DNA of 64,000 nucleotides from Hyphomonas sp. L-53-1-40. Lineage in GTDB: Bacteria; Pseudomonadota; Alphaproteobacteria; Caulobacterales; Hyphomonadaceae. Below are positions 54,211 through 63,478 of the stretch, one piece after another. The DNA is taken from contig NZ_AWFI01000012.1 in NCBI RefSeq assembly GCF_000682775.1, positions 558,001-622,000 on the forward strand. The letters are read 5' to 3'. Position 1 is the stretch's first letter; each line of letters begins with the position of its first letter. The position numbers and the translations under genes were made by a program. The notes under the pieces are model-generated. The model did not search any database, was not told the origin of the DNA, and was given only the letters and a program-made list of their open reading frames with translations.

Positions 54211-55614
54211 ATGAGCATCAAACCCATTCATATCATCGGCGGCGGCATGGCCGGGTCGGAGGCCGCCTGGCAGGCCGCAAATGCAGGCGTTCCCGTCATC
54301 TTGCACGAAATGCGTGGCGTCAAAGGCACCGATGCCCACCAGACCGACAAACTGGCGGAACTGGTCTGTTCCAACTCGTTCCGGTCAGACGATCACGTCT
54401 CGAACGCCGTCGGTGTGCTGCATGAGGAAATGCGCCGCGCGAATGGCCTGATCATGCATACGGCAGCCGAGCACCAAGTGCCCGCCGGCAGCGCGCTGGC
54501 CGTGGACCGCGAAGGTTTTGCAGAAGCCGTCACTGCCAAGTTGGAAGCCCATCCGAACGTCACCATCATCCGCGAGGAAATCGACGGTATCCCGCCCGAA
54601 GACTGGGACAGCGTGATCGTGGCCACAGGGCCGCTCACTTCGCTCAAGCTTGCAGAGGCGATCCACGCGCATACCGGCGAGGATGACCTCGCTTTCTTCG
54701 ACGCCATCGCGCCCATCGTCTATTTCGACTCCGTCGACATGACCAAGGCCTGGCGACAGAGCCGCTATGACAAGCCCGGCCCCGGCGGTGACACGGCGGC
54801 GTATATCAACTGCCCGCTGGATGAAGACCAGTACAATGCCTTCATCGACGCACTGATCTCGGGCGAGAAGACCGAGTTCAAGGAATGGGAAAAGAACACG
54901 CCTTACTTTGAAGGCTGCCTGCCCATTGAAGTCATGGCAGAGCGCGGTCGCGAGACGCTGCGATTCGGCCCGATGAAACCAGTCGGCCTGACCAATCCAC
55001 ACCAGCCGGACATCAAGGCGCACGCCATCGTCCAGCTACGCCAGGACAATGCCCACGGCACGTTGTGGAACATGGTCGGCTTCCAGACCAAGCTTAAGTA
55101 TGGCGCGCAGACCGATATCTTCCGGATGATCCCTGGCCTCGAAAAAGCAGAGTTTGCACGGCTTGGCGGCATCCACCGCAACACCTTCCTGAACTCGCCG
55201 AAACTGCTCGACGAGCAACTCCGTATGAGGACCCTGCCACGTCTGCGTTTCGCAGGTCAGGTGACGGGTGTCGAAGGCTATGTCGAAAGCGCGGGCATGG
55301 GGCTGCTGGCCGGTCGCTTTGCCGCGGCAGAGCGCCTTGGCCGCCCGTTGGCACCGCCACCCGAGACGACCGCACTCGGCTCGCTGATTCGTCACATCAC
55401 AGGCGGACACCTTGAAGGCAAGGCGACGTTCCAACCGATGAACGTGAATTTCGGCCTGTTCCCTGAGATCACCGACTTCCCCAAACACGGGCCCGACGGC
55501 AAGCGCCTGCGCGGCAAGGACAAGGGCCGCGCCAAGAAGCGCGCGCAGGCCGTACGCGCGCTGGAAGACTTTGATTCCTGGCTATCGGCCACCAGCCTGG
55601 TCCCGGCGGAGTAA
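54211..55614 (+). CDS. trmFO: Folate/FAD-dependent tRNA (uracil-54-C5) methyltransferase TrmFO
   Basis: The 467-residue flavoprotein makes ribothymidine at position 54 in tRNA using methylenetetrahydrofolate. The FAD site is [19 protein letters not shown] (residues 7-25). The catalytic Cys region is [12 protein letters not shown], and [19 protein letters not shown] is a family block. The frame runs upstream to 54073, but homology starts at the ATG at 54211. queE starts 2 bases after the stop. Confidence 0.95.
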   Translation: MSIKPIHIIGGGMAGSEAAWQAANAGVPVILHEMRGVKGTDAHQTDKLAELVCSNSFRSDDHVSNAVGVLHEEMRRANGLIMHTAAEHQVPAGSALAVDREGFAEAVTAKLEAHPNVTIIREEIDGIPPEDWDSVIVATGPLTSLKLAEAIHAHTGEDDLAFFDAIAPIVYFDSVDMTKAWRQSRYDKPGPGGDTAAYINCPLDEDQYNAFIDALISGEKTEFKEWEKNTPYFEGCLPIEVMAERGRETLRFGPMKPVGLTNPHQPDIKAHAIVQLRQDNAHGTLWNMVGFQTKLKYGAQTDIFRMIPGLEKAEFARLGGIHRNTFLNSPKLLDEQLRMRTLPRLRFAGQVTGVEGYVESAGMGLLAGRFAAAERLGRPLAPPPETTALGSLIRHITGGHLEGKATFQPMNVNFGLFPEITDFPKHGPDGKRLRGKDKGRAKKRAQAVRALEDFDSWLSATSLVPAE

Positions 55615-55616
55615 AC

Positions 55617-56372
55617 ATGCGCCTCGCCGTCACAGAGCCCGGCGTGCCCGAGATATTCCATTCGCTTCAGGGTGAGGGCGTCTCGGCTGGTAAGCCGAGC
55701 GTGTTTGTGCGCCTGTCGCAATGTAATCTCCACTGTGTCTGGTGCGACACGGCCTATACTTGGAATTTTCAGGGGACGGAGTTTGTCCATCGCGACGACC
55801 TGCCGGGCGCCCCGAACAAATTCGACCGCACAGCAGAGACCGTCGATGTATCCGTGGATGCCCTGACCGAGAGACTGCTTGGCCAGAACTGTCGTCGCAT
55901 CATCTTCACTGGCGGCGAGCCCCTGTTGCAGCAGCGCGACCTCGGCGAGCTGGTCCAAAACCTCAAGGCCGCTGACCCGGCCTTCTATATTGAGATCGAA
56001 ACCAATGGCACGATCAAGCCCATTGGCCTTGCGGCGGAGTTGATCGACCAGTTCAATGTCTCGCCGAAGCTTGCCCATTCCGGCAATTCGGCCTCAATCC
56101 GTTTCAGGCCTGAAGTGCTCGACTTCTATGCGAGCGACCCGCGCGCGAACTTCAAGATTGTCGTGGCAAACCCTTCAGACCTCACGGAAGTTTACGCCCT
56201 TGTTGCGCAATCGGGTATGCCCGCCCATCGCGTATGGTTGATGCCTGAAGGCCGGACGCCAGCCGAACTTCGCGCGCGAGAAACCTGGCTTGCCGAAGCA
56301 TGTCTTGAAGCTGGCTACAATTTCACTGACCGCCTGCACATCCATCTGTATGGCGATACGCGCGGCACCTGA
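55617..56372 (+). CDS. queE: 7-carboxy-7-deazaguanine synthase QueE
   Basis: The 251-residue radical-SAM enzyme of queuosine synthesis has its cluster cysteines in CNLHCVWC (CX3CX2C), FTGGEPLLQQ for SAM, and the FHSLQGEGVSAGKPSVFVRL start. It lies 2 bases after trmFO, so two tRNA modification genes share a transcript. queA is also in this window. queC and queD are not. Confidence 0.95.
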   Translation: MRLAVTEPGVPEIFHSLQGEGVSAGKPSVFVRLSQCNLHCVWCDTAYTWNFQGTEFVHRDDLPGAPNKFDRTAETVDVSVDALTERLLGQNCRRIIFTGGEPLLQQRDLGELVQNLKAADPAFYIEIETNGTIKPIGLAAELIDQFNVSPKLAHSGNSASIRFRPEVLDFYASDPRANFKIVVANPSDLTEVYALVAQSGMPAHRVWLMPEGRTPAELRARETWLAEACLEAGYNFTDRLHIHLYGDTRGT

Positions 56373-56375
56373 GCC

Positions 56376-57116
56376 TTACTTGGCCAGCATCCACACAGCC
56401 ATTGCGATCATCATCAGGTTTTCGGTCAGTGAGACGAAGCCCAGCGGCACATTGCTGTCCCCACCAACACAGGCGCATTTCAGGTCCCGCTTTTCAATGT
56501 AAACGGCGCGGAACACCGATACGGCACCGATCGTGCCGATGAACAGGGCGACCGGCGCTGCAAGGAAGATCAATGCGCCCGCAATCATCAGCACGCCTGC
56601 CAGAAATTCCGCAAACGGATAGATATAGGCATACCTGACCCATTTGCGTGCCAGCAGATCGTAGCCGAGAAACGAGTTCGAAAAGCTCTCAAGATCCCGC
56701 AATTTCTGGATGGCCAGGATGCACATGCTGATCGCGATAAACCATTCTGCTGCACGGATGGTCAGCACGCTCCCATAAGCGGCCCAGCTGACAGCTAGTG
56801 CCATCAGGGCGGCCGACACAAAGATGGCGACAACCGGCGTATAGGTCTTCTTGTCCTTGTCCTTTGCAGGCTGGCCGAAGAATTCCTTCAGCGCGTCATA
56901 GCCGCCGATCCGCTTTCCATCGATGAAGGTCTGGGGCGTTGTCTTCACACCATGTTCGCGCTTGAAGGCATCGGTCTCCTCGCGGCTGGTCAGGAGATGA
57001 TCCTCGACCGGATACCCTTTTCGCTTCAGCAGCGCCCGGCTTTTCAGTCCGAACGGACAGACATGCGACGGTGTTTTCATCCGGTAGAGACGGGCGATGG
57101 GTTTGCTGGCGGACAT
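56376..57116 (-). CDS. Glutaredoxin-MauE fusion membrane protein
   Basis: In this 246-residue product, residues 1-80 form a glutaredoxin-like domain with a single-Cys active site CPFG (20-23), TPQTFIDGKRIGGYDALKEFF as the glutathione-binding end. Then come four to five membrane segments of the MauE/DoxX type, ending with a Cys pair, KCACVGG, and the conserved ENLMM. Such proteins pass reducing power across the membrane for redox enzyme maturation. The fused form puts donor and membrane carrier in one chain. The partner protein is not seen. Confidence 0.85.
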   Translation of the reverse strand: MSASKPIARLYRMKTPSHVCPFGLKSRALLKRKGYPVEDHLLTSREETDAFKREHGVKTTPQTFIDGKRIGGYDALKEFFGQPAKDKDKKTYTPVVAIFVSAALMALAVSWAAYGSVLTIRAAEWFIAISMCILAIQKLRDLESFSNSFLGYDLLARKWVRYAYIYPFAEFLAGVLMIAGALIFLAAPVALFIGTIGAVSVFRAVYIEKRDLKCACVGGDSNVPLGFVSLTENLMMIAMAVWMLAK

Positions 57117-57194
57117 GGATCACTCCTTTACGGGGCGGGCACAGGGCTGGGAATGACAAACCAACGTGTCACGGCGTGACGAGTTGCGTTCCGA

Positions 57195-57842
57195 TCAGAC
57201 CTTGCCGCTGCGGATCGCCTGCAGCACGCAGAGCCGTTTCTGAATGGCGTTCGGCGTCTTGCCCTCGGTGTAGAGTTTGCGCAGGCGAAAATGCGCGATG
57301 GCTGGCCGGATCGGCTTCGGCGCAGGCGGCAGGATCGGGCCGTATGCCTTGGAGTCAGAGCGGCGGGCGGCGGCAAAATAGGGCGCAACGTCCCGGATTT
57401 CCTCGGCCCAGCCATGCATAGGCGTCAGCACATGCGCTGCCGTCAGCGCCAGCCAGCCCTCCGGTTCAAGGGAGCGATCCTGCGCCTCGAATGCCGATTG
57501 GTAGCCATCAATGAGGTCCTGTAAGGCGCGTGCCTTCAAGCGCCCTGCCTCGATCTCTTCCTTCAGGGCCCGGGCGACGTCATGTTCGCGCACTTTGCCC
57601 GCCTCAATTTCGGAAATAGCATCCCGCCACCATTGGAACCGGATCAGGCCAAGGCCCTCTTCAGTAACCACCAGGCGCACCCGTGCCAGCTCATAGGCGA
57701 GTGCGTAAAGTGCCGTCAGGGCGTGCCGTTGATCATCTTTTGCATAGCGGCTGGAAATCCAGCGGTCTTCGTCCGCGCGCAGAATCCGCTTGTCGATCGC
57801 GGCCCATTGAGATTTGGAAAGAGGGCTGGTCTGGTTTGACAT
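57195..57842 (-). CDS. Short squalene/phytoene synthase-like protein
   Basis: The 215-residue product begins DEDRWISSRYAKDDQRHALTALYALAYELARVRLVV and continues GLIRFQWWRDAI, the conserved head of the trans-isoprenyl synthase family. The usual Asp-rich second motif with DxxED in the C-terminal half is not apparent, and the length is below the 270-300 of true synthases. It resembles the NDUFAF6-like branch found in Alphaproteobacteria. An alternative ATG lies 9 bases upstream (57851). Confidence 0.7.
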   Translation of the reverse strand: MSNQTSPLSKSQWAAIDKRILRADEDRWISSRYAKDDQRHALTALYALAYELARVRLVVTEEGLGLIRFQWWRDAISEIEAGKVREHDVARALKEEIEAGRLKARALQDLIDGYQSAFEAQDRSLEPEGWLALTAAHVLTPMHGWAEEIRDVAPYFAAARRSDSKAYGPILPPAPKPIRPAIAHFRLRKLYTEGKTPNAIQKRLCVLQAIRSGKV

Positions 57843-57907
57843 GCAACCCATATGTGGGAAGACGCGTAATTAGACCAGATACTTTGCTGCAAGAAAGGAC
57901 GCCCAAA

Positions 57908-58516
57908 ATGGCATTTTCCCTCCCTGATCTTCCATACGGACGCGACGCCCTGGCGCCGCACATCTCCGAGGAGACCTTGAACTTTCACCACGGCAAGCAC
58001 CACGCCGCTTATGTCAACAACCTCAACGGCCTGATCGAAGGGACCGACCTCGAAAACGCATCGCTGGAAACCATCATCAAAACAGCCGCAGCCGACAGCG
58101 GCAAAGCTGGCCTGTTCAACAATTCGGCTCAGGTCTGGAACCACACCTTCTACTGGCACTCCATGAAGCCGGGCGGTGGCGGCAAGCCTCATGGCAAGGT
58201 CGCAGACCTGATCGACCGCGATCTTGGCGGGTATGACGAATTCGTCAAAGCCTTCAAAGCCGCTGGCGGTGGCCAGTTCGGATCTGGCTGGGCATGGCTC
58301 GTCTACAAGGATGGCAAACTGTCCATCACCAAGACACCCAACGCAGAAACCCCACTCACTGACGAGGGTGCGACGCCGATCCTGACCATGGATGTCTGGG
58401 AGCATGCATATTACCTCGACTACCAGAACAGCCGCCCGAACTATATGGGCGCTTTCCTGGACAATCTCGTGAACTGGGATTTTGCAAACCAGAATCTCGC
58501 TGACGCGGGCGCCTGA
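57908..58516 (+). CDS. sodB: Superoxide dismutase (Fe type)
   Basis: The 202-residue product has metal ligands matching His27, His79, Asp162 and His166 (FHHGKHHAAY, WNHTFYWH, MDVWEHAYYLDY). The Gln in SAQVWNHTFYWH, close to the metal, marks the iron form. The start is MAFSLPDLPYGRDALAPHIS. It disproportionates superoxide in the cytosol. The stop is followed after 10 bases by a strong hairpin. Confidence 0.95.
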   Translation: MAFSLPDLPYGRDALAPHISEETLNFHHGKHHAAYVNNLNGLIEGTDLENASLETIIKTAAADSGKAGLFNNSAQVWNHTFYWHSMKPGGGGKPHGKVADLIDRDLGGYDEFVKAFKAAGGGQFGSGWAWLVYKDGKLSITKTPNAETPLTDEGATPILTMDVWEHAYYLDYQNSRPNYMGAFLDNLVNWDFANQNLADAGA

Positions 58517-58526
58517 TTTAGGGTAT

Positions 58527-58555
58527 GGTCTCCTCGTCATATGGACGAGGGGACC
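58527..58555 (+). promoter_or_regulatory. Strong hairpin between sodB and the zinc-ribbon gene, covering its ribosome binding site
   Basis: A 12-bp stem (58527-58538 with 58544-58555, one G-U pair) and a 5-nt loop. The right arm contains GAGGGG, the only Shine-Dalgarno-like sequence of the ATG at 58560. There is no T-run, so a pure intrinsic terminator is less likely than mRNA end protection of sodB or translational control. Confidence 0.5.
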
Positions 58556-58559
58556 GCCC

Positions 58560-59222
58560 ATGTTTTGTACAAATTGCGGACAGAAGCTGGGAGATGGCCA
58601 CCGCTTCTGCGCCAATTGCGGAACGGCTGTTACACACGGCGCGCACTCCGCCTCACCGGCATCCATCCCTGCACAGAATGTTGATCCCAGCGTCGATTGG
58701 CGCAATTCGATGAATGTGGGAGAGATCATCAACCATCCCGATGTTCGAGCACGAGTTGTCCAAGTCACCGGAGCGACACCACAAGGGATGACCGCAGAAC
58801 AGTTCTTCAAATATGCCGAGCCCGTCATGGCGGCGGCTGGCGCGGGCGGGGTCCCGCTGGCCGCGATGAAAGACATCGCCATCCCGCTTTATGCCAAGCT
58901 CGGCCTCAAGATGGACCGCGAACTGTCGCAAGGCTTTCGCAACACGTTCGGCGAAACGCTCGCTGCCGTGGTCTGTTCGCTCGCCAGCCGCAGCCAGCCA
59001 ATCGTGGATATTTCAGAGGCAGGCGATGGCTGCATCATCAATTCCAAAATGGCCTCTTCTGTCTGGTCCTGGGAAGGCAACATGATCATTACTTTGGAAT
59101 CCCGTGAGGAAGGTACATTGCTGAAAGGCACGATTACCGTGCCCGGACAGGCATTTGATTGGGGCCGATCCAAGCGCGTGCTGCAAAATCTGATCGATGA
59201 CGTCCAGCGCTATCGCGTCTGA
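58560..59222 (+). CDS. Zinc-ribbon protein of unknown function
   Basis: This 220-residue product begins with a zinc ribbon, MFCTNCGQKLGDGHRFCANCG (Cys 3, 6, 17, 20). A Pro/Ala linker follows, then a helical region and a beta-rich C-terminal domain (residues about 130-220, GDGCIINSKMASSVWSWEGNMIITLE). No membrane segment is seen, so it should be cytosolic. The C-terminal part looks like a small ligand or lipid-binding fold, but I cannot name it. Confidence 0.7.
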   Translation: MFCTNCGQKLGDGHRFCANCGTAVTHGAHSASPASIPAQNVDPSVDWRNSMNVGEIINHPDVRARVVQVTGATPQGMTAEQFFKYAEPVMAAAGAGGVPLAAMKDIAIPLYAKLGLKMDRELSQGFRNTFGETLAAVVCSLASRSQPIVDISEAGDGCIINSKMASSVWSWEGNMIITLESREEGTLLKGTITVPGQAFDWGRSKRVLQNLIDDVQRYRV

Positions 59223-59416
59223 CCTGACGCTCTTGGGCGAAAGCTGGGCGCGCCCCCTTCCATTTGGTCGCAATTTGGCTTATGTGCAGCGCAACACGAC
59301 GCTCCGGGCATGGAATTCGCCCGGCCCGCCAAAAGTGCACTAAGGCACTGAACGCGGGAAACTGCGGCCACCAAGGCCGCCGGGTTGAATCAGAAACCAT
59401 TCCAGGAACCATAACA

Positions 59417-60934
59417 TTGACTGACGTAACATTTGCAGACCTCGGCCTTGGGCCGAACGTACTTATGGCTGTGGAAGAGGCAGGCTATACCACGCCCACG
59501 CCGATCCAAGCCGAAGCCATCCCCCATATCCTCGCCGGCGGCGACGTCACAGGCATCGCGCAAACCGGCACCGGCAAGACGGCGGCCTTCGTGCTCCCGA
59601 TGATCCATCGCCTTGCGCGCGGACGGGCGAGGGCCCGCATGCCCCGTTGCCTGATCCTCTGCCCGACGCGCGAACTGGCCGCGCAGGTGGCCGAGAATTT
59701 CGAGAAATATGGCAAGCACCTGAAACTCACCATGGCCCTGCTCATTGGCGGTGTCAGCTTCAAGGAACAGGAAGGCCTGCTCCAGCGCGGCGTTGACGTA
59801 CTGATCGCCACACCGGGCCGCCTGATGGACCAGTTCGAACGCGGAAAGCTGCTGCTGATGGGCGTCGACTACCTCATCATCGACGAAGCTGACCGCATGC
59901 TGGACATGGGCTTCATTCCTGACATCGAGAAGATTGTCTCCAAAATTCCGGCGAAACGGCAGACTCTGCTGTTCTCGGCAACCTTCCCGACCGATATTCA
60001 GAGACTGGCGAAGACCTTCCAACGCGACCCGGTCAAGGTCGAAGTTGCCCGCCCGACCGACGCAGCCCAGACGATCACACAGCACGTCGTCCACATTCCG
60101 ACAAACGACGCGAAGGCCAAGCGCACGGCGCTGCGCCGCGTGATCGAGTCCCGCGACGTGAAGAACGGCATCGTCTTCTGTAACCGGAAGGTCGAAGTCG
60201 ATATCGTCGCGGCCTCGTTGCAAAAGCATGGCCACGACGCCGCCGCCATCCATGGCGACCTACCGCAGGCCTTCCGCACCCAAGTGCTACAGCGTTTCCG
60301 TGACGGCGACCTGAAGCTGCTCGTTGCGTCAGATGTCGCCGCACGCGGGCTAGACATTCCGGACGTCGGACATGTCTTCAACTATTCGCCGCCACCCAAA
60401 GACGAGGATTATGTTCACCGGATCGGGCGGACCGGCCGCGCCGGGCGTACGGGCGAAAGCTTCACGGTTGTGTCACCGTCGGACGAAAAATCCTGGGGCT
60501 TTGTCCTCAAGATGATCCAGCAGGATGTCGAGGACTATATGCCCGAGGGCCTGCTTGAGGAACTCGGAGACCTGCCACCGGATGAAAGTCGCAGCCGCGG
60601 CCGTTCCCGGTCAGGCAGTCGTGACGACAAATCACGCGGCGGTCGCTCGCGCAGCCATCGGCGCGACGAGAACACCGACAAGCTGGAAGGGGCAACTCCC
60701 GCCGAGTCCAAGCCTAAAGCCAAGGCTGAAGAGCCCAAGGCAAAGACTGAACCGAAGTCCGATGCCCAGACCGATGATCGCCCGGAAGAGAAGCCAAAGC
60801 GCGAGCGTGCGGCGAAGCCAAAACGCGATCGCGAACGGGACCGCAAGCGCAAGGATGACGACCCTATCCTCGATCCGGCTCCTGAAAAGGTCAAAGGCTT
60901 CGGCAGCGACATTCCAGCATTCCTGAAACGCTAG
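59417..60934 (+). CDS. DEAD-box RNA helicase with a charged C-terminal tail
   Basis: TTG at 59417 follows AGGAACC at the right distance and starts the protein right before the Q motif, giving 505 residues. Motifs are PTPIQ, AQTGTGKT (48-55), PTRELA, TPGRL, DEAD, SAT, and HRIGRTGRAGRTG. The tail from about residue 395 is first Arg/Ser/Asp-rich, then Lys/Glu/Pro-rich, ending in GSDIPAFLKR. Such helicases act in ribosome assembly or RNA turnover, often in the cold. About 195 bases precede it, perhaps a regulatory leader. Confidence 0.92.
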   Translation: MTDVTFADLGLGPNVLMAVEEAGYTTPTPIQAEAIPHILAGGDVTGIAQTGTGKTAAFVLPMIHRLARGRARARMPRCLILCPTRELAAQVAENFEKYGKHLKLTMALLIGGVSFKEQEGLLQRGVDVLIATPGRLMDQFERGKLLLMGVDYLIIDEADRMLDMGFIPDIEKIVSKIPAKRQTLLFSATFPTDIQRLAKTFQRDPVKVEVARPTDAAQTITQHVVHIPTNDAKAKRTALRRVIESRDVKNGIVFCNRKVEVDIVAASLQKHGHDAAAIHGDLPQAFRTQVLQRFRDGDLKLLVASDVAARGLDIPDVGHVFNYSPPPKDEDYVHRIGRTGRAGRTGESFTVVSPSDEKSWGFVLKMIQQDVEDYMPEGLLEELGDLPPDESRSRGRSRSGSRDDKSRGGRSRSHRRDENTDKLEGATPAESKPKAKAEEPKAKTEPKSDAQTDDRPEEKPKRERAAKPKRDRERDRKRKDDDPILDPAPEKVKGFGSDIPAFLKR

Positions 60935-60955
60935 TTCGAACAGACCGCAAAAGAA

Positions 60956-60984
60956 AAAGCCCGCCAGCATTGCCGGCGGGCTTT
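60956..60984. terminator. Bidirectional intrinsic terminator
   Basis: A 10-bp stem AAAGCCCGCC (60956-60965) with GGCGGGCTTT (60975-60984), with A-rich and T-rich flanks. It separates the convergent helicase and aldehyde dehydrogenase genes. Confidence 0.9.
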
Positions 60985-61004
60985 CTTGTTTCCGGAAACA
61001 GAGC

Positions 61005-62441
61005 CTAGCGCTTGATGCGGCCTTTCACCTGACCCCGGAACTTGTCGCCATAAGGCGGGCGCATCATGGCCAGCATCTCACTGCCTGTTTGCGTGTATAC
61101 TGACTTCTTGTGACTGAACTCCATGAAGCCGTCCCGACCGTGATAGCTGCCCATACCGGATGGACCAACGCCGCCAAAGGGCAGGTCTTCCTGCGCGACA
61201 TGGAAGATGACGTCATTCACGGTTACGCCCCCCGACGTCGTGTTGTTCAGCACATAGTCCTTCTCGGTCGAGTCTTCACCAAAATAGTAAAGCCCAAGCG
61301 GCCGGTCATGCGCGTTTACATATGCCACCGCATCTTTTGTTTCACCATAAGACTTGATGGGCAGGATCGGGCCGAAAATCTCGTCCTGCATGACTTTCAG
61401 ATCATCGCCCGGATTGACGATAATGTGCGGCGGGATCTTGCGGTGGGGCTGCTGGGAAAAGTTCTCTCCCGCAGGATTGAGCTCGTGAACCTCCGCGCCT
61501 TTTTCGCGAGCTTCCTCGATATAGCTCATGATCCGGTCATAATGGCGCTGGTTAACAACTGACGTGTAGTCGTCATTGTCCTTCAGGCCCGACGGATACA
61601 TCGTCTCTATGGCTTTGGTCGCCGCGCCCACAAATTCTGCGGTCTTCTCCTGCGGCACGAAGGCATAGTCGGGTGCCAGGCAAATTTGACCTGCGTTCAA
61701 CGTCTTGCCCGCCATGATGCGGCTGGCCGCTTTTTCCATATTGGCCGACCGCCCGAGGATGACCGGGCTTTTCCCGCCAAGCTCCAGCGTCAGCGGCACG
61801 AGATTGTCCGCAGCCGCGCGCATGACGTGATGCGCAATCGACGTCGCGCCAGTAAAGACCATATGGTCAAATGCGAGCTTGGAGAACTCCGCGCCCACTT
61901 CCGGGCCGCCCGTGACTACCGCGACTTCTTCTTCGTCATAATACTGACCAATCAGCTGCTTCATCAGCTCTGAGGTCGCCTCGGTGAATTCCGATGGCTT
62001 GATCATCGCGCGGTTGCCAGCAGCGAACACGCCCGCCAGTGGGGCGAAGGTCAGATTGACCGGGAAGTTCCATGGGCTGATCACACCGATCACGCCCTTT
62101 GGCTGGAACTGAAGCTCTGCGCGTGAGCCGAGCAATCCAAGCGGAAATTCGACCTTGCGCTTCTCAGCCCGCATCCATTTGGCGACATGTTTCTTCGAGA
62201 ATTTGAGCGCGCCGATAGACCCGGCAATATCGGTCAAATTCGACTGGTCCACAGACCGATGGCCAAAATCTTCCCGCATGGCTTCGGCGAGCGCGTCGCC
62301 ATGCGTCACCAAAAGGTCGATGGACTTGTCCAGCCATTCGATACGTTTCGAAGCGGAGGGAATGCCGTCGCGAATATGCGCGGCTTTCTGACGGCTCAGT
62401 ATCGAACTCATGCCAGATCCGGTAGCGCTATCTAGGGCCAT
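61005..62441 (-). CDS. calB: Coniferyl aldehyde dehydrogenase
   Basis: The 478-residue product starts at the ATG at 62441, where AAGGAAG lies before MALDSATGSG. The catalytic Glu is in TLELGGKSPVIL and Cys in NAGQICLAPDY. The block EIFGPILPIKSY and the C-terminal MRPPYGDKFR match the coniferyl aldehyde dehydrogenase branch of the ALDH superfamily. It would oxidise coniferaldehyde or another hydrophobic aldehyde, so a broad specificity is possible. It is divergent from an enoyl-CoA hydratase gene. Confidence 0.85.
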   Translation of the reverse strand: MALDSATGSGMSSILSRQKAAHIRDGIPSASKRIEWLDKSIDLLVTHGDALAEAMREDFGHRSVDQSNLTDIAGSIGALKFSKKHVAKWMRAEKRKVEFPLGLLGSRAELQFQPKGVIGVISPWNFPVNLTFAPLAGVFAAGNRAMIKPSEFTEATSELMKQLIGQYYDEEEVAVVTGGPEVGAEFSKLAFDHMVFTGATSIAHHVMRAAADNLVPLTLELGGKSPVILGRSANMEKAASRIMAGKTLNAGQICLAPDYAFVPQEKTAEFVGAATKAIETMYPSGLKDNDDYTSVVNQRHYDRIMSYIEEAREKGAEVHELNPAGENFSQQPHRKIPPHIIVNPGDDLKVMQDEIFGPILPIKSYGETKDAVAYVNAHDRPLGLYYFGEDSTEKDYVLNNTTSGGVTVNDVIFHVAQEDLPFGGVGPSGMGSYHGRDGFMEFSHKKSVYTQTGSEMLAMMRPPYGDKFRGQVKGRIKR

Positions 62442-62589
62442 TTGTTTCTTCCTTTGGGTCGTTTCCTCACCAGAGTGTAACGCGCATTGACCCCTGAACA
62501 AAATAAAAAACATTTCCGTTGGGTCAGGCGTTCACGCGGGCCAGACGACACAATAGGGTGGCAAAAAATGTCCATCGGGAGCGGAACAC

Positions 62590-63387
62590 ATGGCCTACAC
62601 AAAAATTTCCTATGAGCTGAAAGGCGACATCGCCGTCATCAGCTTCAATGATCCAAGCACGCTGAATGCATGCGGCGTCGATACAGCACAGGAATTGCTC
62701 CACGCATTCGAAGTGGCAGCGGACGAGGCACGCTGCACCATTCTGACCGGATCAGGTCGCGGCTTCTGTTCCGGCGCCAATCTCGGCCCCGGCGGTCTCA
62801 GCGTACAACTCAGCCATGAAGGATCCAAGCCAGATGCGGGGCGCGCCCTCACAACGCATTACAATCCGCTGATGCAGGCGATCAGGGAACATCCGCATCC
62901 GGTCATTACTGCCGTGAATGGTGCCGCTGCTGGTGTCGGCTGTTCGCTTGCACTTGCTGGCGATATCGTGGTCTGCGGCCAGAGCGCCTATTTCCTTCAA
63001 GCCTTCCGCCGCATCGGCCTCGTACCGGATGGCGGATCGACCTGGCTTCTAGCCCGCACAATCGGCCGCGTGCGCGCAATGGAAATGGCTCTGTTTGGCG
63101 ACAAGCTCCCTGCGGAAAAAGCGCTGGAATGGGGCATGGTCAATCGGATCGTCGAGGATGACCAGTTGATGCCCACGGCTTTGGAAATGGCCGAGAAGTT
63201 GGCAACTGGCCCGACCATCGCCCTGTCTCTGGCACGCGAACTGATTTGGAAAGCCTGCGAATCTGACTTCGATGAAGCCATCTATGACGAGCGCATCGCT
63301 CAACGCACTGCGGGGCGCACGGACGACTTCAAGGAAGGTGTCACCGCATTCCTCAAGAAACGCCCGGCAGAGTTTAAAGGAAAATAG
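62590..63387 (+). CDS. Enoyl-CoA hydratase/isomerase family protein
   Basis: The 265-residue crotonase has an oxyanion hole in GRGFCSGANL and VNGAAAGVGCSLAL. The catalytic end of the helix is LVPDGGSTWLLARTIGRVRAMEMALFGDKLPAEKALEWGMVN, and the Asp instead of the second Glu (PDGG) resembles the PaaG/isomerase-like branch. It could act in beta-oxidation or phenylacetate-type degradation. It starts 148 bases from the divergent aldehyde dehydrogenase. Confidence 0.9.
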   Translation: MAYTKISYELKGDIAVISFNDPSTLNACGVDTAQELLHAFEVAADEARCTILTGSGRGFCSGANLGPGGLSVQLSHEGSKPDAGRALTTHYNPLMQAIREHPHPVITAVNGAAAGVGCSLALAGDIVVCGQSAYFLQAFRRIGLVPDGGSTWLLARTIGRVRAMEMALFGDKLPAEKALEWGMVNRIVEDDQLMPTALEMAEKLATGPTIALSLARELIWKACESDFDEAIYDERIAQRTAGRTDDFKEGVTAFLKKRPAEFKGK

Positions 63388-63478
63388 CCGGAAGGTTTAT
63401 TTTTAGCCGTCTATTTTCCCTTAACAATTGCGAAACGGCTTTGTCATATCCCTGTCCAAATTGGACGGGGACATTTCA

